From Hanleya hanleyi (Eukaryota; Mollusca; Polyplacophora; Lepidopleurida; Hanleyidae), in the NCBI GenBank assembly GCA_036873755.1, contig JAVTVY010017475.1, positions 1-64,000 on the forward strand: a DNA stretch of 64,000 nucleotides. Direction: 5' to 3'. Of this stretch, positions 21,885 to 33,639 are shown one piece after another. Every line of letters starts with the position of its first letter. The stretch's first letter is position 1. The translations under genes and the position numbers were made by a program. The notes beneath the pieces were generated by a model. That model did no database searches. It had not been told where the DNA came from and was given only the letters and a program-made list of their open reading frames with translations.

Positions 21885-22655
21885 GGAGAGAGAGAGAGAG
21901 AAAGAATTAAGGTTGAATGTCGCGTTCAGCAATACTTCAACTAGATAGCGACGATCAAACAGAATTCTAAGTACTCAAGCCAATAACTTAGTAATCCAAT
22001 GCCTTAAAACATACACACATTAAAACTTATGTAACAAACCGATTTAACTCAAATAACCAAAGACGCAATCCTCCCTCACCCGACTAGAACGATCTTCCAA
22101 AGTAGTCGCTTGATAAAAAGCATCTCTTACAATCTCAAAATCTATGCATTCGATAAGAATATGTTTCACCGTGAGATCTTCATGGCATGGAATACACCTT
22201 GGGACTGGCTCTTTTTTTATTAAATGTTCGTGAGTTAATCGCGTATGGCCGATTCTACATCGCCTGATCATGGTTTGATCGAAACGTTTCTGGTTGTTCA
22301 GATGAGTATAGCCTACAATTTTATGAACTCATGACGTTTGTTATTATTCACAGCATCCCATAAAGATTGAAACAGCCGTCTCACATAAGCACAGATAGAG
22401 GGTCTGAAATCGCTATGTGGGATTCCAACAGGATCAACCTCATCATTTAGGGCTGCCTTAGTCATTCTATTGTATGTCAACGTGACTAGGCAACCAACAA
22501 AACACAAATTATATCAATCTGTTGGTCAAATCTAGTCATATAACAGTAGAATATTCAAGATAGTGGAATGAGTCGAAGTTCCACTTTTAATCGCTTGAAG
22601 ACATGGCAGTCAATCTGAAAATATGACATTTTTCCTTCTAGTGAAACCAATACCT
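21885..22655 (-). mobile_element. LINE-2 3' fragment in duplicon B
   Basis: Same insertion as 1461-2213 of copy A, with the (GA)n tail at 21885 and the same 5' truncation point near CCTTCTAGTG. Minus-strand open piece 22044-22271 shows R-R-C-R-I-G-H-T-R-L-T-H-E-H, a C-I-P-C-H pair and K-H-I-L-I-E-C, a zinc-binding-like C-terminal domain; 22313-22507 holds the RNase H end. Broken between the two. Confidence 0.78.
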
Positions 22656-22683
22656 TCCAAAGCTAACATTGACTGTTATATGA

Positions 22684-22794
22684 ATTACAAGCGTCTGGTC
22701 CGTCATTCATAATCCAGCCGTCGTCCATTAGAGAATATCCGCGTCCATAATCCAAAGACCTATTCCATATTCCATATAACAGTATTAGCACCAA
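22684..22794 (-). mobile_element. PLE 3' end fragment, copy F
   Basis: 111 bp beginning ATTACAAGCGTCTGGTCCG and ending AGTATTAGCACCAAG. In duplicon A the same place (about 3585) reads TATATGAAGAAATATG without the insert, so the pre-insertion site is known. At most one or two bases look duplicated or added. Confidence 0.82.
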
Positions 22795-23915
22795 GTAGAA
22801 ATATGAGCCATCCAGAAATTTCCGACATTGCCTTCCCTATTTCTCACCTCATGTGATGTAAAAGAGATTCGAACGTCGGATATTTCACTGACCATCTACC
22901 GTATAGTATACAACTGGAAATTGATCCCTTAAAAACATATAATTTAATCATGATGATCTTTGGTAACATGAGTTTAATACAACGAACCATGAAAAGTATC
23001 ATAGGCAACAGAAGACCAGTAACTTAATATCTGGTGTGCGTGCGCCCGATGCTGTAGCATTTTGAAGATATTATGTCTATCGATTAACAAAGCAAATCTG
23101 AACGGTTTACTTAGACTCAGTTCTAAATCGAGTTTTGTTGCGACATGTTCACTGACAATGAAGAACAGTTAAATATTTTTCTACGAGACGGCCTTTGTCC
23201 AGATTCTAGAAGAGACCACATTGGTCGTGATGGCATACGTTGAAAGAAGATATCGTATTTCAATAAGAATAATTCAAAAGTAATATACTTTTGCTGGAAA
23301 TTCCATAATCTACAGCAAATCTCTGATCGATTCGAGGGATGAGAGAATGGTAGCAGATGTTCAAGAGCAAAGACAGGAACTGTAGACAGCTTCTATCCAT
23401 ACATTTACGAACGATTTGGGCGATACAATACGGAAACTGCAACGCCCAGTCGTTTTCCGGTAAAAGGCCTCAATACGCAATCGCTTCTAAGAAAATCTGT
23501 TAGTAACTATCCTATATGCAAAACTGAAACGGACGCACGCTAACAAATATGTACAATGAAGCCACAGACAAGTATCCGGTGTAAGATGACTGAGGTGGAA
23601 CAATAGATCAACTCAATCTTTGTGTAATCAGTAAGGCAGTTATGGACATCTGTTTGATTACATGTTCAGTACATATAGACCATGGAATTTAAGGTGATAC
23701 AATGTATTAAATATGGTTTCAATCATATTTTCAAGTCCAATGTTCACGAGAGAGACGATGCCATGTTTTATTACCTGAAACTGTTCGGTCTGTAGCTATT
23801 TTGCATACAGATGTATGCATATCCGGACACTGATACAAATATGCGGAAAGCGATGAACATCAGCTTCAAAGACAGATAGAGTACAGAAGAACACGCACGT
23901 CACAACTAAATGTAA

Positions 23916-24031
23916 ATTACAACGCATATAAGGGAAGTGGGAAGAGGTGCCGACATACTGAGAGAGCCACATGACTTCACAGTACAGTCTTCTGGTTAAC
24001 CTATTCTAAAGCACATACCAAGAATCTAACG
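23916..24031 (-). repeat. Module M2, truncated, minus strand
   Basis: Starts ATTACAACGCATATAAGGG and contains GAAGAGGTGCCGACATAC, CACATGACTTCACAG, GTTAACCTATTCTAAAGC and ends near TCTAACGATA. It is the reverse complement of the right part of M1 (9965-10080). It occupies the point where copy A has the minisatellite block, but in opposite orientation. Confidence 0.75.
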
Positions 24032-25399
24032 ATATTTCCAAGGCTTATACGCATGGTTACAGATTCCTATAGTTTCTGAAACTGGCAGTATACAAGCAGC
24101 ACAAGTGACAATTATTGCCAGTAGACATGATAATAGACTGAGAACCACATGCATTACAGCAAGGAAGATATGGTACTATTTGCCTATCTAATTATCTTTG
24201 GCTCGGGTCCATGTGCATAAAATATTCATACCAAACCCCTAAATCATTTAGCTACAATATATATCGCCAAACAGTAGGAATATTATAATGACTGCAACGC
24301 CGAAATTCTCAGTATAATGAGGACAATCGCTTATCTCTTTCTCAGGAATTTTTGATTCTATACGCTTAATTTTTTATCCCAACCAATTAATGTTCGCCTT
24401 GCACTGCCATCTAAACATAATCCGGTAACTATCAAAGTCAGCACAGTTTTCCCTCCAAGCTGAGCTAACATTCACTACCAGTCGGACAGAGACTACCTGG
24501 CACATTTTCAGAGAATTTAAGAAAGGAAAGCTAGTGCGTCCTAGGAAATGCAGACTAAATCTACTCCGGTTTGCTGGAGGGGAAATGTTTTAATCGTCTT
24601 CTAATAATGATGTATTCATCACTGGATTCAATTATCCCATCTTTAAATTCCATGGCTGCTATGAATGAATACATTCAGAGATTGATCGATCTTTTTCTAC
24701 AACTACTTGCGAGGGAAGAATAACCAGTACGGCATCTAATTCTTTCTGGAAATCTGACCGCAACAAAATCGTATATTCCCCAAAAAACAAGAGTATATAT
24801 AGGCTTTCCCCAGTCTTCAGTCAATTGGTCTGAAATCTTCTTCCGAAACATAGGCAGCTGGATTACCGATTTGGGGAGATTGATTGTTCGTCTCCGATCT
24901 ATTTTTATGTTTCCGATAATTTGAAAAGAGGGATATTTCCTTAGAAAGCAAACACTGGCGCCGGTGGGAATTGGATTTGCACTATGATTCCCAAATTACA
25001 GAGCAGGATTTGAAAGCACCATGAACATGTAACTCGAAAAAATACGGTTTTTTCACTTGGGATTTGCTGGTTACCCGCAGGCGAAGTATGTCTGTGGACT
25101 GTATTCTCTGTTTTTTTTAGGAAGCTTCACTCGAAATGGGGTGATAACTAACAAATTCGGTTCCGCCCATAATTACATTACGTCGCAGCGTCCACATAAA
25201 CATTTTCAATTTGACTGCAAATATTCTTTTTGCAGGCATCATTGAAAAACTAATTCTCACAGAGACCAGCTTATGACTCAGTCTGACTACATCCGGGCTA
25301 GTCAGACAGATTCTTGTGTAATATGTTTCGTGAACGTTTTCGGCATCTGTGTATAGTGAAATTTTGAGTTGATTCGTCAGATTTTCGCTGTTCGCCAAG

Positions 25400-25771
25400 A
25401 TGGCTTGTGAATCGTGTGTCTCCATTATCGTGGAGCGATATCCGGTACTTTACCGTATTCTGTTCGACCTTCATCCGGCGGAAAACAGACTCGAGAAATC
25501 TGATAAATTACATTATAGGATTAGACGATGTAGAATCGGCCATACACGATTAACTCACGAGCATTTGGTGACAAAAAAAGCCAGTCCCAAGGTGTATTCC
25601 ATATGCCATGAAGATCTCACGGCGAAACATATTCTTATCGACTGTATAGATTTTAAGATTGTAAGAGATAACTTTTATCGAGCAGCTACTTTGGAAGATC
25701 TTTTTAGTCGAGTGAAAGAAGATTGTATTTTAGATTATTTAAAAAAGATCGGTTTGTTGTATAAATTTTGA
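25400..25771 (+). pseudogene. Chimeric ORF ending in LINE-2 C-terminal domain
   Basis: A 123-aa frame whose first 38 residues (M-A-C-E-S-C-V-S-I-I-V-E-R-Y) have no recognised origin. From about residue 40 it is the LINE-2 C-terminal domain: R-R-C-R-I-G-H-T-R-L-T-H, K-H-I-L-I-D-C, then the L-L-Y-K-F stop. The start has a good context (AAGATGG). It could be the LINE's own upstream ORF joined by an internal deletion, or host sequence. A functional product is doubtful. Confidence 0.4.
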
Positions 25772-25860
25772 TGTATTTACATGTTTTTAATGCATTGGTT
25801 TACCGAGTTAACTTGAATACTTATTATATTGCTGAACGCGACATTAAACCTTAATTTTGT
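25515..25860 (+). mobile_element. LINE-2 3' fragment
   Basis: C-terminal domain plus UTR ending GAACGCGACATTAAACCTTAATT. It is 5' truncated at about 25515 and lacks the long (TC)n run. Confidence 0.72.
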
Positions 25861-25899
25861 CCCTTCTTCTAACAATAACATGATGAGTGAAAGTACCTC

Positions 25900-28200
25900 G
25901 AATGTGAAAGATTCCGTCCATTTAACCACACCAGACTATGCCTCACATGTTTAAGCACTCAACATATTAGAATAGAATGATATATAATATTGATTCATTT
26001 TCTAGCTTCTACCTTACCTCACCTGGGCATTTGTTCCCATCTTAACATCAACTAAATGAACGTAGTTTTTGCAAGTGATAAGCGGTTACAATAAAATATT
26101 CGACTCTCACAATTTGCCGATGATGCCAGCAAGATATCATGTATTTGTATATTGTTACCTAACGCATATTTTACTCCTTTAATGAGTTTCGCTAACTGTC
26201 AATGAAGAAAAACAGTTAGCTATATTTTTCACGTCAAGACGTTTGTGCCGATTCCGATGGTACGTCTTTAAGAAGATATCGGTTTGAAATGAGAGCTGTT
26301 ATAGTTTTCCTGTGCTGCCAAGCACATATACTGCAGACCGCTGATCGATTCGTCCTATGACGGTAACATCAGTTAGGAACAGGAAAGGGGACTATTGGGC
26401 CACAGTAAACGATACAGGAACAACACTGTACAAGGTTCTCCCTCTTTTCAAGATCCAGACATTACTACTTCGGAAAAAAACTAATTACCATGTTGGCACA
26501 ACGTGATCACACTGGTACATCAGCTCAGGAGTATATCAAGTAGTACCATATTCCATTGATCTATTACACTTAGTTATAGGCTTCTCTACTAGAACTCTTC
26601 TTCACAAAAAGCCTAATCCAATCCAGTGAGATGCTTATTTCTCGCACTCGCCCTTGACATTAACGCTGACATTATGAGGGGGATTTTACGCCAGATATCC
26701 CAATGCTATATGCCAGATGCCCTTCCGCTATATCGCCATACGCAAAATGTCATCTGGCAAAGGAAAAAACACGCCGTGGATTCGTCTTTTTTTGAAAATG
26801 AGAGAGATAAGGCTTTGTGCACTTGTCTGCTCTGTGAATAATGATGGATAATCGAGAAACTAATACTTTCATCTGTTAATCAAATAAATGAGGTTCACAC
26901 ACAGAATAACCAGCATGTGCTACTATCCTTAGTTCCAAAACTAAAACCTGTCGACTACCAGGTAAAAGTTCGATATTCACTGCAGAAGCAAAAGCTATAT
27001 TGTCGGGTTTGGAATATTGGGTTCACTAAAAGGAAAAAATATGTCATATTCTCAGATTCACTGTCATGCCTTCAAGCGATTAAAAGTGGAACTTCAACCC
27101 ATCCCACCAACTTGAATATTCCACAATAAAATGACTGTAGATTTGGTCAACAGACTGATGTTGTGCTTTGTTGGTTGCATCAAATGTAATACTGAGGCTG
27201 ATAGAATGGCTGAGGCAGCCCTGGATAATGAGGTTGATCCTGTTGGAATCCCATATAGCGATTTCAGACCCTCTATCTGTACTTATGTGAGAAAGCTGTT
27301 TCAATCTTTATAGGATGCTGCGAGCAATAACAAAGTTCATGAGTTAAAAAAATGTTGGCTATATACTCATCTGAACAGCCAGAACCGTTTCGATCAAGCC
27401 ATGAGCAGGCGATGTAGAATCGGCCATACACGATTAATTCACGAACATTTACTAAAAAAAAAGAGCCAATCCCAAGGTGTATTCCATGCCACGAAGATCT
27501 CACAGTGAAACATATTCTTATCGACTGTATAAATTTTTAGATTGTAAGAGATTCTTTTTATCGAGCAACTACTTTCGAAGATCTCTCTAGTCGTCTGAAA
27601 GAAGACTGTATCTTAGGTTATTTGAGAGAAATCGGTTTGTTGCGTATGTTTTAATGTGTGTATGTTTTAATGTGTTCGATTACTAAGTTAATACTTGAAT
27701 ACTTAGAATACGATCGTCGCAAAATAGCTGAAATATTGCTGAACGCGACGTTAAACCTTAATTCTCTCTCTCTCTCTCTTCCAAATGTATTCAACTTGAA
27801 CTGTTGTTTTTGTCATAAATAGGCCGATTATACTGCGTCTAGAAAGTCAGCCATAAACAATTAATGCAAGCGTCGCACCGCCATTTTAATGTAATCCGGT
27901 CACCACGCGAATCCACTTCCTACTCCAAGCTGAGCTTACAATTTGGCGTCATTCAGAGAGTGACTATAGCTGATGCGACTTGAGTGGGTTTAGGAATTGG
28001 AAGCTGGCGCGTTGGAGGAAATGAAGATTTACCCGACTTTGTTAGAGGGGAAATCTTTTGGAAGTCTTATAATGACGATGTATATGCATCAGCAGATTCA
28101 ATTATCTTATGTCTGTCTCTTTAACTTTCAAGGCTGTTATTTGGAAGCACACACGAGTATTGATCGACCCGGTCTAAGACGCGTTTAGTTGCATATCACT
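25900..28200. repeat. Diverged third copy of parts of the A/B duplicon
   Basis: Around 26200-26470 the order of words (a GAAGAA..CAGTTA stretch, then GATATCG, then CTGATCGATTCG, then AGGAACAGGAA) follows 23150-23390 of copy B. Around 27830-28180 the order (AATTAATG, AATCCGGT, TCCAAGCTGAGCT, GAGGGGAAAT, ATTCAATTAT, TATTGATCG) follows 24380-24690. The match is patchy and clearly older than the A/B pair. A LINE-2 copy sits between the two patches. Boundaries are approximate. Confidence 0.5.
26890..27779 (+). mobile_element. LINE-2 3' fragment, RNase H to tail
   Basis: Contains a decayed RNase H (Y-V-I-F-S-D-S-L-S-C-L-Q-A-I at about 27039-27085), an A-A-L-D-N-E-V-D-P-V-G-I-P segment, the C-terminal R-C-R-I-G-H-T motif at about 27408, and a UTR ending AACGCGACGTTAAACCTTAATTC(TC)n. 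Stops at several points. The longest fragment on the RNase H side in this window. Confidence 0.72.
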
Positions 28201-29227
28201 TTATACGTATTTTCCTCCTAATATTCTCTATCTTCCATATGTTCCTATCGAATATCACAGACTATGTTCACACATATATATAAAGCCCCTGGACTCTACA
28301 ATTTTAGCGAATCATATAATAATTCCATAGGTGTCTACACTGTATGGTTCTTATCGGGTAAAAATCACATCCGTGGTCCCGCGGGTCAGTCCTATCTGTT
28401 CTGTGTTATAAGTGCTAATATAATGTTATTAATCAGATGTTTTCATATTTGGTCCTGTAAATCTGATTAACGATAGTTTTATCATTTATTAAACTTTTCT
28501 GAACATGCAGCACTATCAATCTAGGTAAACCAAGATGGTAAATCAGGGGAATACCATCTAGACGTAACGCTATGAATACTTCGTGCGAAATGTTCGCCGA
28601 TATTCTACGAGATCCCATAATAAGCCAATCACGACCATTTCTACCTTTTCTCTCTGACAATGATTGTCGTTTACTTCACGAAGATTAACATCCTTAAACG
28701 GCACAATCTTTTGATATTTTCTACCCCCAACCAAGATTTTTTGTCGGGAGTAAACTCTTCGATCTTTACCGTTTTCCACGCACCCTGTCTGGAAATGAGG
28801 CCATATTTGAATACTGTTTCAGGATAATGTTTATATATTAGACCACGTACTACCATGTGTAATTACTGTGGGCGTGATTTTAAAATTGTTTCAACCAGCT
28901 ATCCACCTGATTGGCTAAAAATAATGGTTTCAAATTCGCACGGGATTTATATAGGGCTGAATTCAGATATAATATTCCATAATATTATATCTGAGTTTAC
29001 AGCACTGAGTTTACAGATTGGCAGCACTATGTGTTTTCTTGAATTGAATGGTGATTTGGTGGGAAGAAGATGACCTAACTCAAAACAATTTAGCGATCCT
29101 GGCGAAAATAACACTGTCACTTTCAGACCATAGGCATAACCACGGGCTGTCAGATTAGCTCAAATCCATGGTTTGATCTTTTACCAAATATTTGACAAAC
29201 GATTATTTGCCTGATCAAATGACATTG
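28201..29227. other. No recognisable feature
   Basis: AT-rich sequence with only short ORFs on both strands, none with a familiar motif. A local inverted word (ATATAATATTCC / GGAATATTATAT type) occurs near 28970-28990. Confidence 0.4.
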
Positions 29228-29228
29228 A

Positions 29229-29395
29229 ATTACAACACATATAAGGGAAGTGGGAAGAGGTGCCGACATACTGACTGCGTCACATGACTTCACAGAAGTC
29301 TTCTGGTTAACATATTCTAAAGCACATACCAAAAATCCAACGATTCGTGATATGTGTTGTATCTCAGGTACGCTTTTATTGTACCTATCTGTATT
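29229..29395 (-). repeat. Module M3, minus strand
   Basis: Begins ATTACAACACATATAAGGG, contains GAGGTGCCGACATACTGAC, CACATGACTTCACAG and GATATGTGTTGTATCTCAG, and ends after the hairpin word AGGTAC..GTACCT. Very similar to the right part of 61540-61745. Confidence 0.75.
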
Positions 29396-29819
29396 GAAGT
29401 CAGATAAGGGTCTTTGGAACGCTTCGGATTAGATAACGATATCGTACATGTTGTTGTCGTTGTCCGGGTTGGACAAATCTTTATTCAGTCGACATGACAA
29501 ATTCAGTGTTCTTGTCGGTTGAACTTGGGGAAACATTGTTCACAAAAACATATTTGATTGCACTGATAATAAGCCAGGTCGGAATTCCAGCTGAGGATAT
29601 GCCAGCTTAAGGCCTAGCGCTGGGGGATATTACACGGGTTCATACTTTGCTATGTAGATTTACGAAGGAATGGTACATGCATTCAGGAATAGGAAGTATT
29701 TATGTTGTGCATATGAGATGCATAGGACTGTCTTATCTTTTCTAACCTGATACACCTAAGGGCGGACATTCTGTGTTGATATCAGATATGCCATGTTGTG
29801 ATCAGATTTTAACAGGGAA

Positions 29820-30041
29820 GATTTGGCTTAATGTCACACTCAAGGTTGTTTCATTCATATGATGACAGTCAGTTTAGTTGTTGGAGGAAGCCGGATTATC
29901 CGGAGAGAACAACTACCTGTCGCCAATTAACTAACAAACTTTCACACATGGAGGAGCTGGGTTCGAACCCGTGCCGGTTCAGCGGCGTGAGGCTGGCGGT
30001 CACCAGCGAAGCGCCTTAGACCACTGGCCACCGAGGACCCC
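29820..30041 (-). mobile_element. tRNA-derived SINE, copy 2
   Basis: On the minus strand: head TCCTCGGTGGCCAGTGG then TCTAAGGCGC (A box), about 60 nt later GGGTTCGAACCC (a perfect B box), body CATGTGTGAAAGTTTG and tail CCTTGAGTGTGACATTAA. Body and tail match 5821-6014. Pol III internal promoter elements are intact here. No terminal target duplication was identified by eye. Confidence 0.8.
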
Positions 30042-30449
30042 AGGTTTGAACAATACATAGAGATACATATAGACAACATTTACAGATATAGGATTTCATA
30101 AATGGTTTTGCATGATAGTGTTAACGCTTAATACATCCCAGTATTAATTCCATGAAGTTCAAGTGTGCTGATTATAAATGGTTGGATGGAAAGCAGTAAC
30201 CTGATCAATAAAGGCTTCATGCCCGCTTCAGGTAATGGATATAATCCGACGACTGCTTTGACTTCGTAATCTTCGCCATTTTGGTTATACAAGGCGTACG
30301 ATGTTGGGTCTGTATAAGCCTCTACCCCGTTAGAACGTTTGTGCTCTCTTGTTTCCTTCGTTCCGAAGCTGTGGTGAACAGTTTGGTAGGAGGGCACACC
30401 TTATTTACACGGCACTAGAAGCACCAAGATCAGACATGTCAGTTTCCAG

Positions 30450-30560
30450 AGTATATTGTATCTCAGTCACGTTGTGATTGCGCCTGTTCATATGAAGATA
30501 TTGCATTACATGATAAGCATATGGACCATGCATATGCGTAGCGCCGGAGATCCTGAACTC
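30450..30560 (-). repeat. Module M9, core only
   Basis: The minus strand reads CATATGAACAGGCGCAATC then CGTGACTGAGATACAAT, the conserved core of the module family. Flanks have decayed. Confidence 0.5.
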
Positions 30561-31741
30561 TGCCTGAACAGTACTAGTCGTGCAATGAATATATTGCTTT
30601 GCCATTGATTTTCATGTTCACCGATAATAAGAGAAAGCATATCTGTGTCTTTAAGTAGTCGGATTTTAAAAAAAAACACATCAACAAAGGGTACATTTGA
30701 TCATCGGCTTGCAGACATTGATTGTTAAAAATAGGAAACTATCTACGGAATATATGGTCTTGAACGAAATATTGGTGCCGTAGGAAATTGGTCTTTTCAT
30801 TTTCATTTCGGTATGAAACCTGCTCTTCTGCTTACGTATTGTAAACGCACCGACAAAGAGGTAAATAATATAGACTGGCATGTATGACTAGACGAACAAT
30901 GTAAACAATATATGTTCTTGATGACCCGATAATTTTCTCATCAATTGCACTTGTGTCTACTTCATATGCTTCAAATTGACCGCAATTATTGACTAAGTAA
31001 TGAATGGGAAATTCATTGTGCATTACAATGGCATATAAATCTGCTCCATCTATTCTCTACATCATAACGTATTCCCACAAACAATAACAATAGTACAATT
31101 ACTTATATTGAATATCGCAGGGAGACGGCAATTAGTCGTTTCGGTTCAATCTTCAACGAAACGGGAATTTCAATAACCGACATCCGCCTGCATAATTAGC
31201 GTATACATGTACATGTATGTAAAGGCTCCATATGTTGGAGTGGGATGGAGTGGAATATGTGTCAGTGCCTTATAATTGTGTCTATTCAAGTTCATCCATA
31301 TTTACTTCGTCGGCTTGAAACGTTCAGCTTCCCGACTCTATTGTTTGCATTATATCGATTAAATTCCCCGGAAAATATCTCAGAAATTATGCGACAACTA
31401 CAGGCCAACAAAATAAACGCCAATATTCTATACAAACTGCATTAAACACCCTAATGCGTAAATCGGATTATATAAATACGGCTTTTCTTGGTCTTCTTTC
31501 ATGCTTACCACAAATGTTCCTGCGTATATAACATGATTATATTCTTAACTTTAGAATGACTATTTCGCAGAAGCAAAATATCTATGGACACGTCAGGAAG
31601 TCTTTGGATTATTGGAATTTCTTTATCAACGTAATACATGCCTTATCTTTCTTCAACAGAATACTCCGAACATTCATTTTAGTGGACGCACCAATAATCC
31701 CCAACAAGCACACACTTCACATACTACCTCGTATGTGGTAC
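30561..31741. other. No recognisable feature
   Basis: AT-rich sequence with only short unrecognised ORFs on either strand. No repeat family identified by eye. Confidence 0.4.
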
Positions 31742-31985
31742 CGGTACGCCCAAAATTGGCGTATCACTTTGGGCACACCGATTCTCGTCAGATCACCGAA
31801 GTTAAGCAACGTTGAGCTCGGTCAATACTTGAATGGGTGACCAGGTGCTGTACTGACTGGACATCAGTGTCCATGATAATAGGAACTGTGGACACTCTCG
31901 CGTTCTGGCACATGAAGGCACCGCCGTGATATATATGACTGAAAAAAATGTTGAAAACGACGTTAAATCCTACTCACTCAAAATT
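31742..31985 (+). mobile_element. 5S rRNA-derived SINE
   Basis: About 31770-31850 follows 5S rRNA: GATTCTCGTCAGATCACCGA, AAGTTAAGCAACG (A-box region), GAGCTCGGTCAATACTT (IE region) and GAATGGGTGACCAGGTGCTG (box C), the pol III internal control regions. An unrelated body (ATCAGTGTCCATGATAATAG, GGCACATGAAGGCACCG) and a tail AAAACGACGTTAAATCCTAC then TCACTC follow, as expected of a 5S-headed SINE rather than a 5S gene. Substitutions relative to 5S consensus make it unlikely to be ribosomal. Confidence 0.82.
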
Positions 31986-32000
31986 GTCCGTTCACAGAAT

Positions 32001-32028
32001 GAGAGAGAGAATTAAGGTGTAACGTCTA
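32001..32028 (-). mobile_element. LINE-2 or SINE tail remnant
   Basis: GAGAGAGAGAATTAAGGTG then TAACGTCT is the reverse complement of the LINE-2 terminal tail, with nothing else of the element retained. Confidence 0.5.
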
Positions 32029-32443
32029 CACAATTCATTTGAGATAATAAACAAGCAATCTCGGTCGAAATTATCAATAGATATCTGGTCCATCATTTTG
32101 TGTTCTTGCTCAATATAATTACACTATCGAAATGTGGATTAACAATGGATTTTCCTGAACTTTTTGAGAACGTTGGAAACAAATCACGTGGATATCTCGT
32201 TTAGCAATCCAAATTAAACTCTTATGCGAGACAGCTGTCGACTGTTTACAATCACATACATAACTGTGTAGGTTTTTTGTTCACACAATGTGTATTAGCA
32301 CATTATGGGTTTGAGAACCCTGTAAACCAGCTCCCATGGAAGATTCGTAGATAACATACTTGCAGTGTCTACGTCGTTGAATCCCTGTGGTTGAAAGAAA
32401 ATAAATGGAATCAAATTGAAACAAATAGTGACTTTTTGTATTA

Positions 32444-33206
32444 TATACAAGCGTCTAGTCCGTGGGCCGTATTCAACCGTCGTTCATTAAAGAATTTCCG
32501 TGTCCATAATCCAAAGACCTAATTCATATAACAACATTAGCACCAACTTTAAAAAATAAATCATAGTACATAAATATGTGCTAGTTTCTTTGCAAAGCAG
32601 AAGCGGGCAACAGTTTTTAATGATGCCGGCAAGACATGATGTTCCAAAAATATCAAATCCGTATCATTGATCAGGATTCTTAATCCATATGATTTTCGTT
32701 AAAGTCGTTATCTAGAGTAGGATGTATCTCAGTCAGCTTTGATTGTGCATGTTCATATAAACACCATGAGGATCTTGACATCCATGGGTTCAAACGGCCC
32801 ATAGCCCCGGGTTAAGCGGAATTAGATACAAAGTACGAAACGTAACACCAAAGATCTTGCTCGCTACATTCGTATTTTGCTATAAGCATGCGCTTTAAAT
32901 CGACAAATTTGAGAAACTTTGAGTGGAGGCGCTTGGTGGTATAGCCCTGTTTTTGCAATGTTTTGTGACGTTGATTAAAATCGACACATTTAACAGAGGA
33001 TCTAGCAAATGCTGCTATGCGAGATATGTATACGCCATATGCAGGTCTCACTGGAATATAACTGTCCAGAATGGCAGTTAACGATTGCGAAATTTTAATC
33101 ATGTATTTTATCGTGAAGTTCACGAGAGAGAAGGCCCGTTTCACTTAAAAGAGATACAGGTGTAAATATGATGTGCCGTTTGGACTATCTGTAGTTTCCT
33201 TCGAAG
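32444..33206 (-). mobile_element. Penelope-like element, copy G (diverged)
   Basis: Starts ATACAAGCGTCTAGTCCG, contains CGGCCCATAGCCCCGGG and a minus-strand frame 33144-32812 with P-V-R-P-A-Y-G-V-Y-I-S-R and T-K-R-L-H-S-K-F-L-K-F matching the RT thumb. It reaches into the Y-L-D-L-Y-L region before similarity ends. It has stops and a deletion in the K-T-L word. Older than copies A and B. Confidence 0.75.
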
Positions 33207-33351
33207 GCCGACCGGACGACATTCTATGTAACACTCTAGAATGGAAGCATTTCTTACAAGTAACATCCTGTTCGGATGTATGCAGTTTTGTACACTTTGC
33301 AAAACGAACATCAAAGGTAATATAGTCGTATATTGACCCATGGGTGTAGAA

Positions 33352-33615
33352 GTGAGTGAGTGAATATGATTTAACGTCGCTTTAAATAATTGTTCAGTCA
33401 TATCATGACGTGGTGCCTACATGCGACAAAGCTGCTTCAGCGCCGCCATGCTGTAGTACCACATCACCGAAACACTGTATACCTAGTATCCTGGCATCGG
33501 GCCATCGAGGTCTTGATTCATCCTCTTAATGCTGAGCATCAAGCGAGAAAGCAACACGTTCTAATTTTAAATTTCTGGTTTGTATGACTCGACCCGAGGT
33601 CACTGCCATGATCTC
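33352..33615 (-). mobile_element. Third SINE family copy, minus strand
   Basis: The minus strand ends AAAGCGACGTTAAATCAT then ATTCACTCACTC. The body contains GATGCTCAGCATTAAGAGG, ATCAAGACCTCGATGGCCCG and CAGCATGGCGGCGCTGAAG, which I recall as typical of molluscan SINEs. The head near 33600 (ACCTCGGGTCGAGTCATAC) has a B-box-like word. It abuts the decayed end of PLE copy G. Confidence 0.6.
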
Positions 33616-33639
33616 CCGCTTGCTTGGTAACTGACTATG

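Larger units (their letters stand above)
14954..25311. repeat. Segmental duplication, copy B
   Basis: This is the second copy of the A duplicon, in direct orientation about 15 kb downstream. It starts with the same words as window position 1 and ends at the same GTCAGACAG word (A 12252, B about 25311). It differs from A by the 5480-bp TTAA-flanked insertion at 15404-20883, a short minus-strand PLE end at 22684-22794, and a 116-bp module fragment at 23916-24031 where A has the large minisatellite block. The non-inserted parts (14954-15403, 20888-21884, 22800-23915, 24032-25311) show no convincing gene. Confidence 0.85.

Noticed and set aside
29940..30041. Minus-strand tRNA gene
   Set aside because: Good A and B boxes, but no cloverleaf acceptor stem, and it continues into a SINE body and tail shared with 5821-6014.
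31770..31850. 5S rRNA gene
   Set aside because: Diverged from 5S, lacks the proper ends and a T-run terminator, and is fused to a SINE body.
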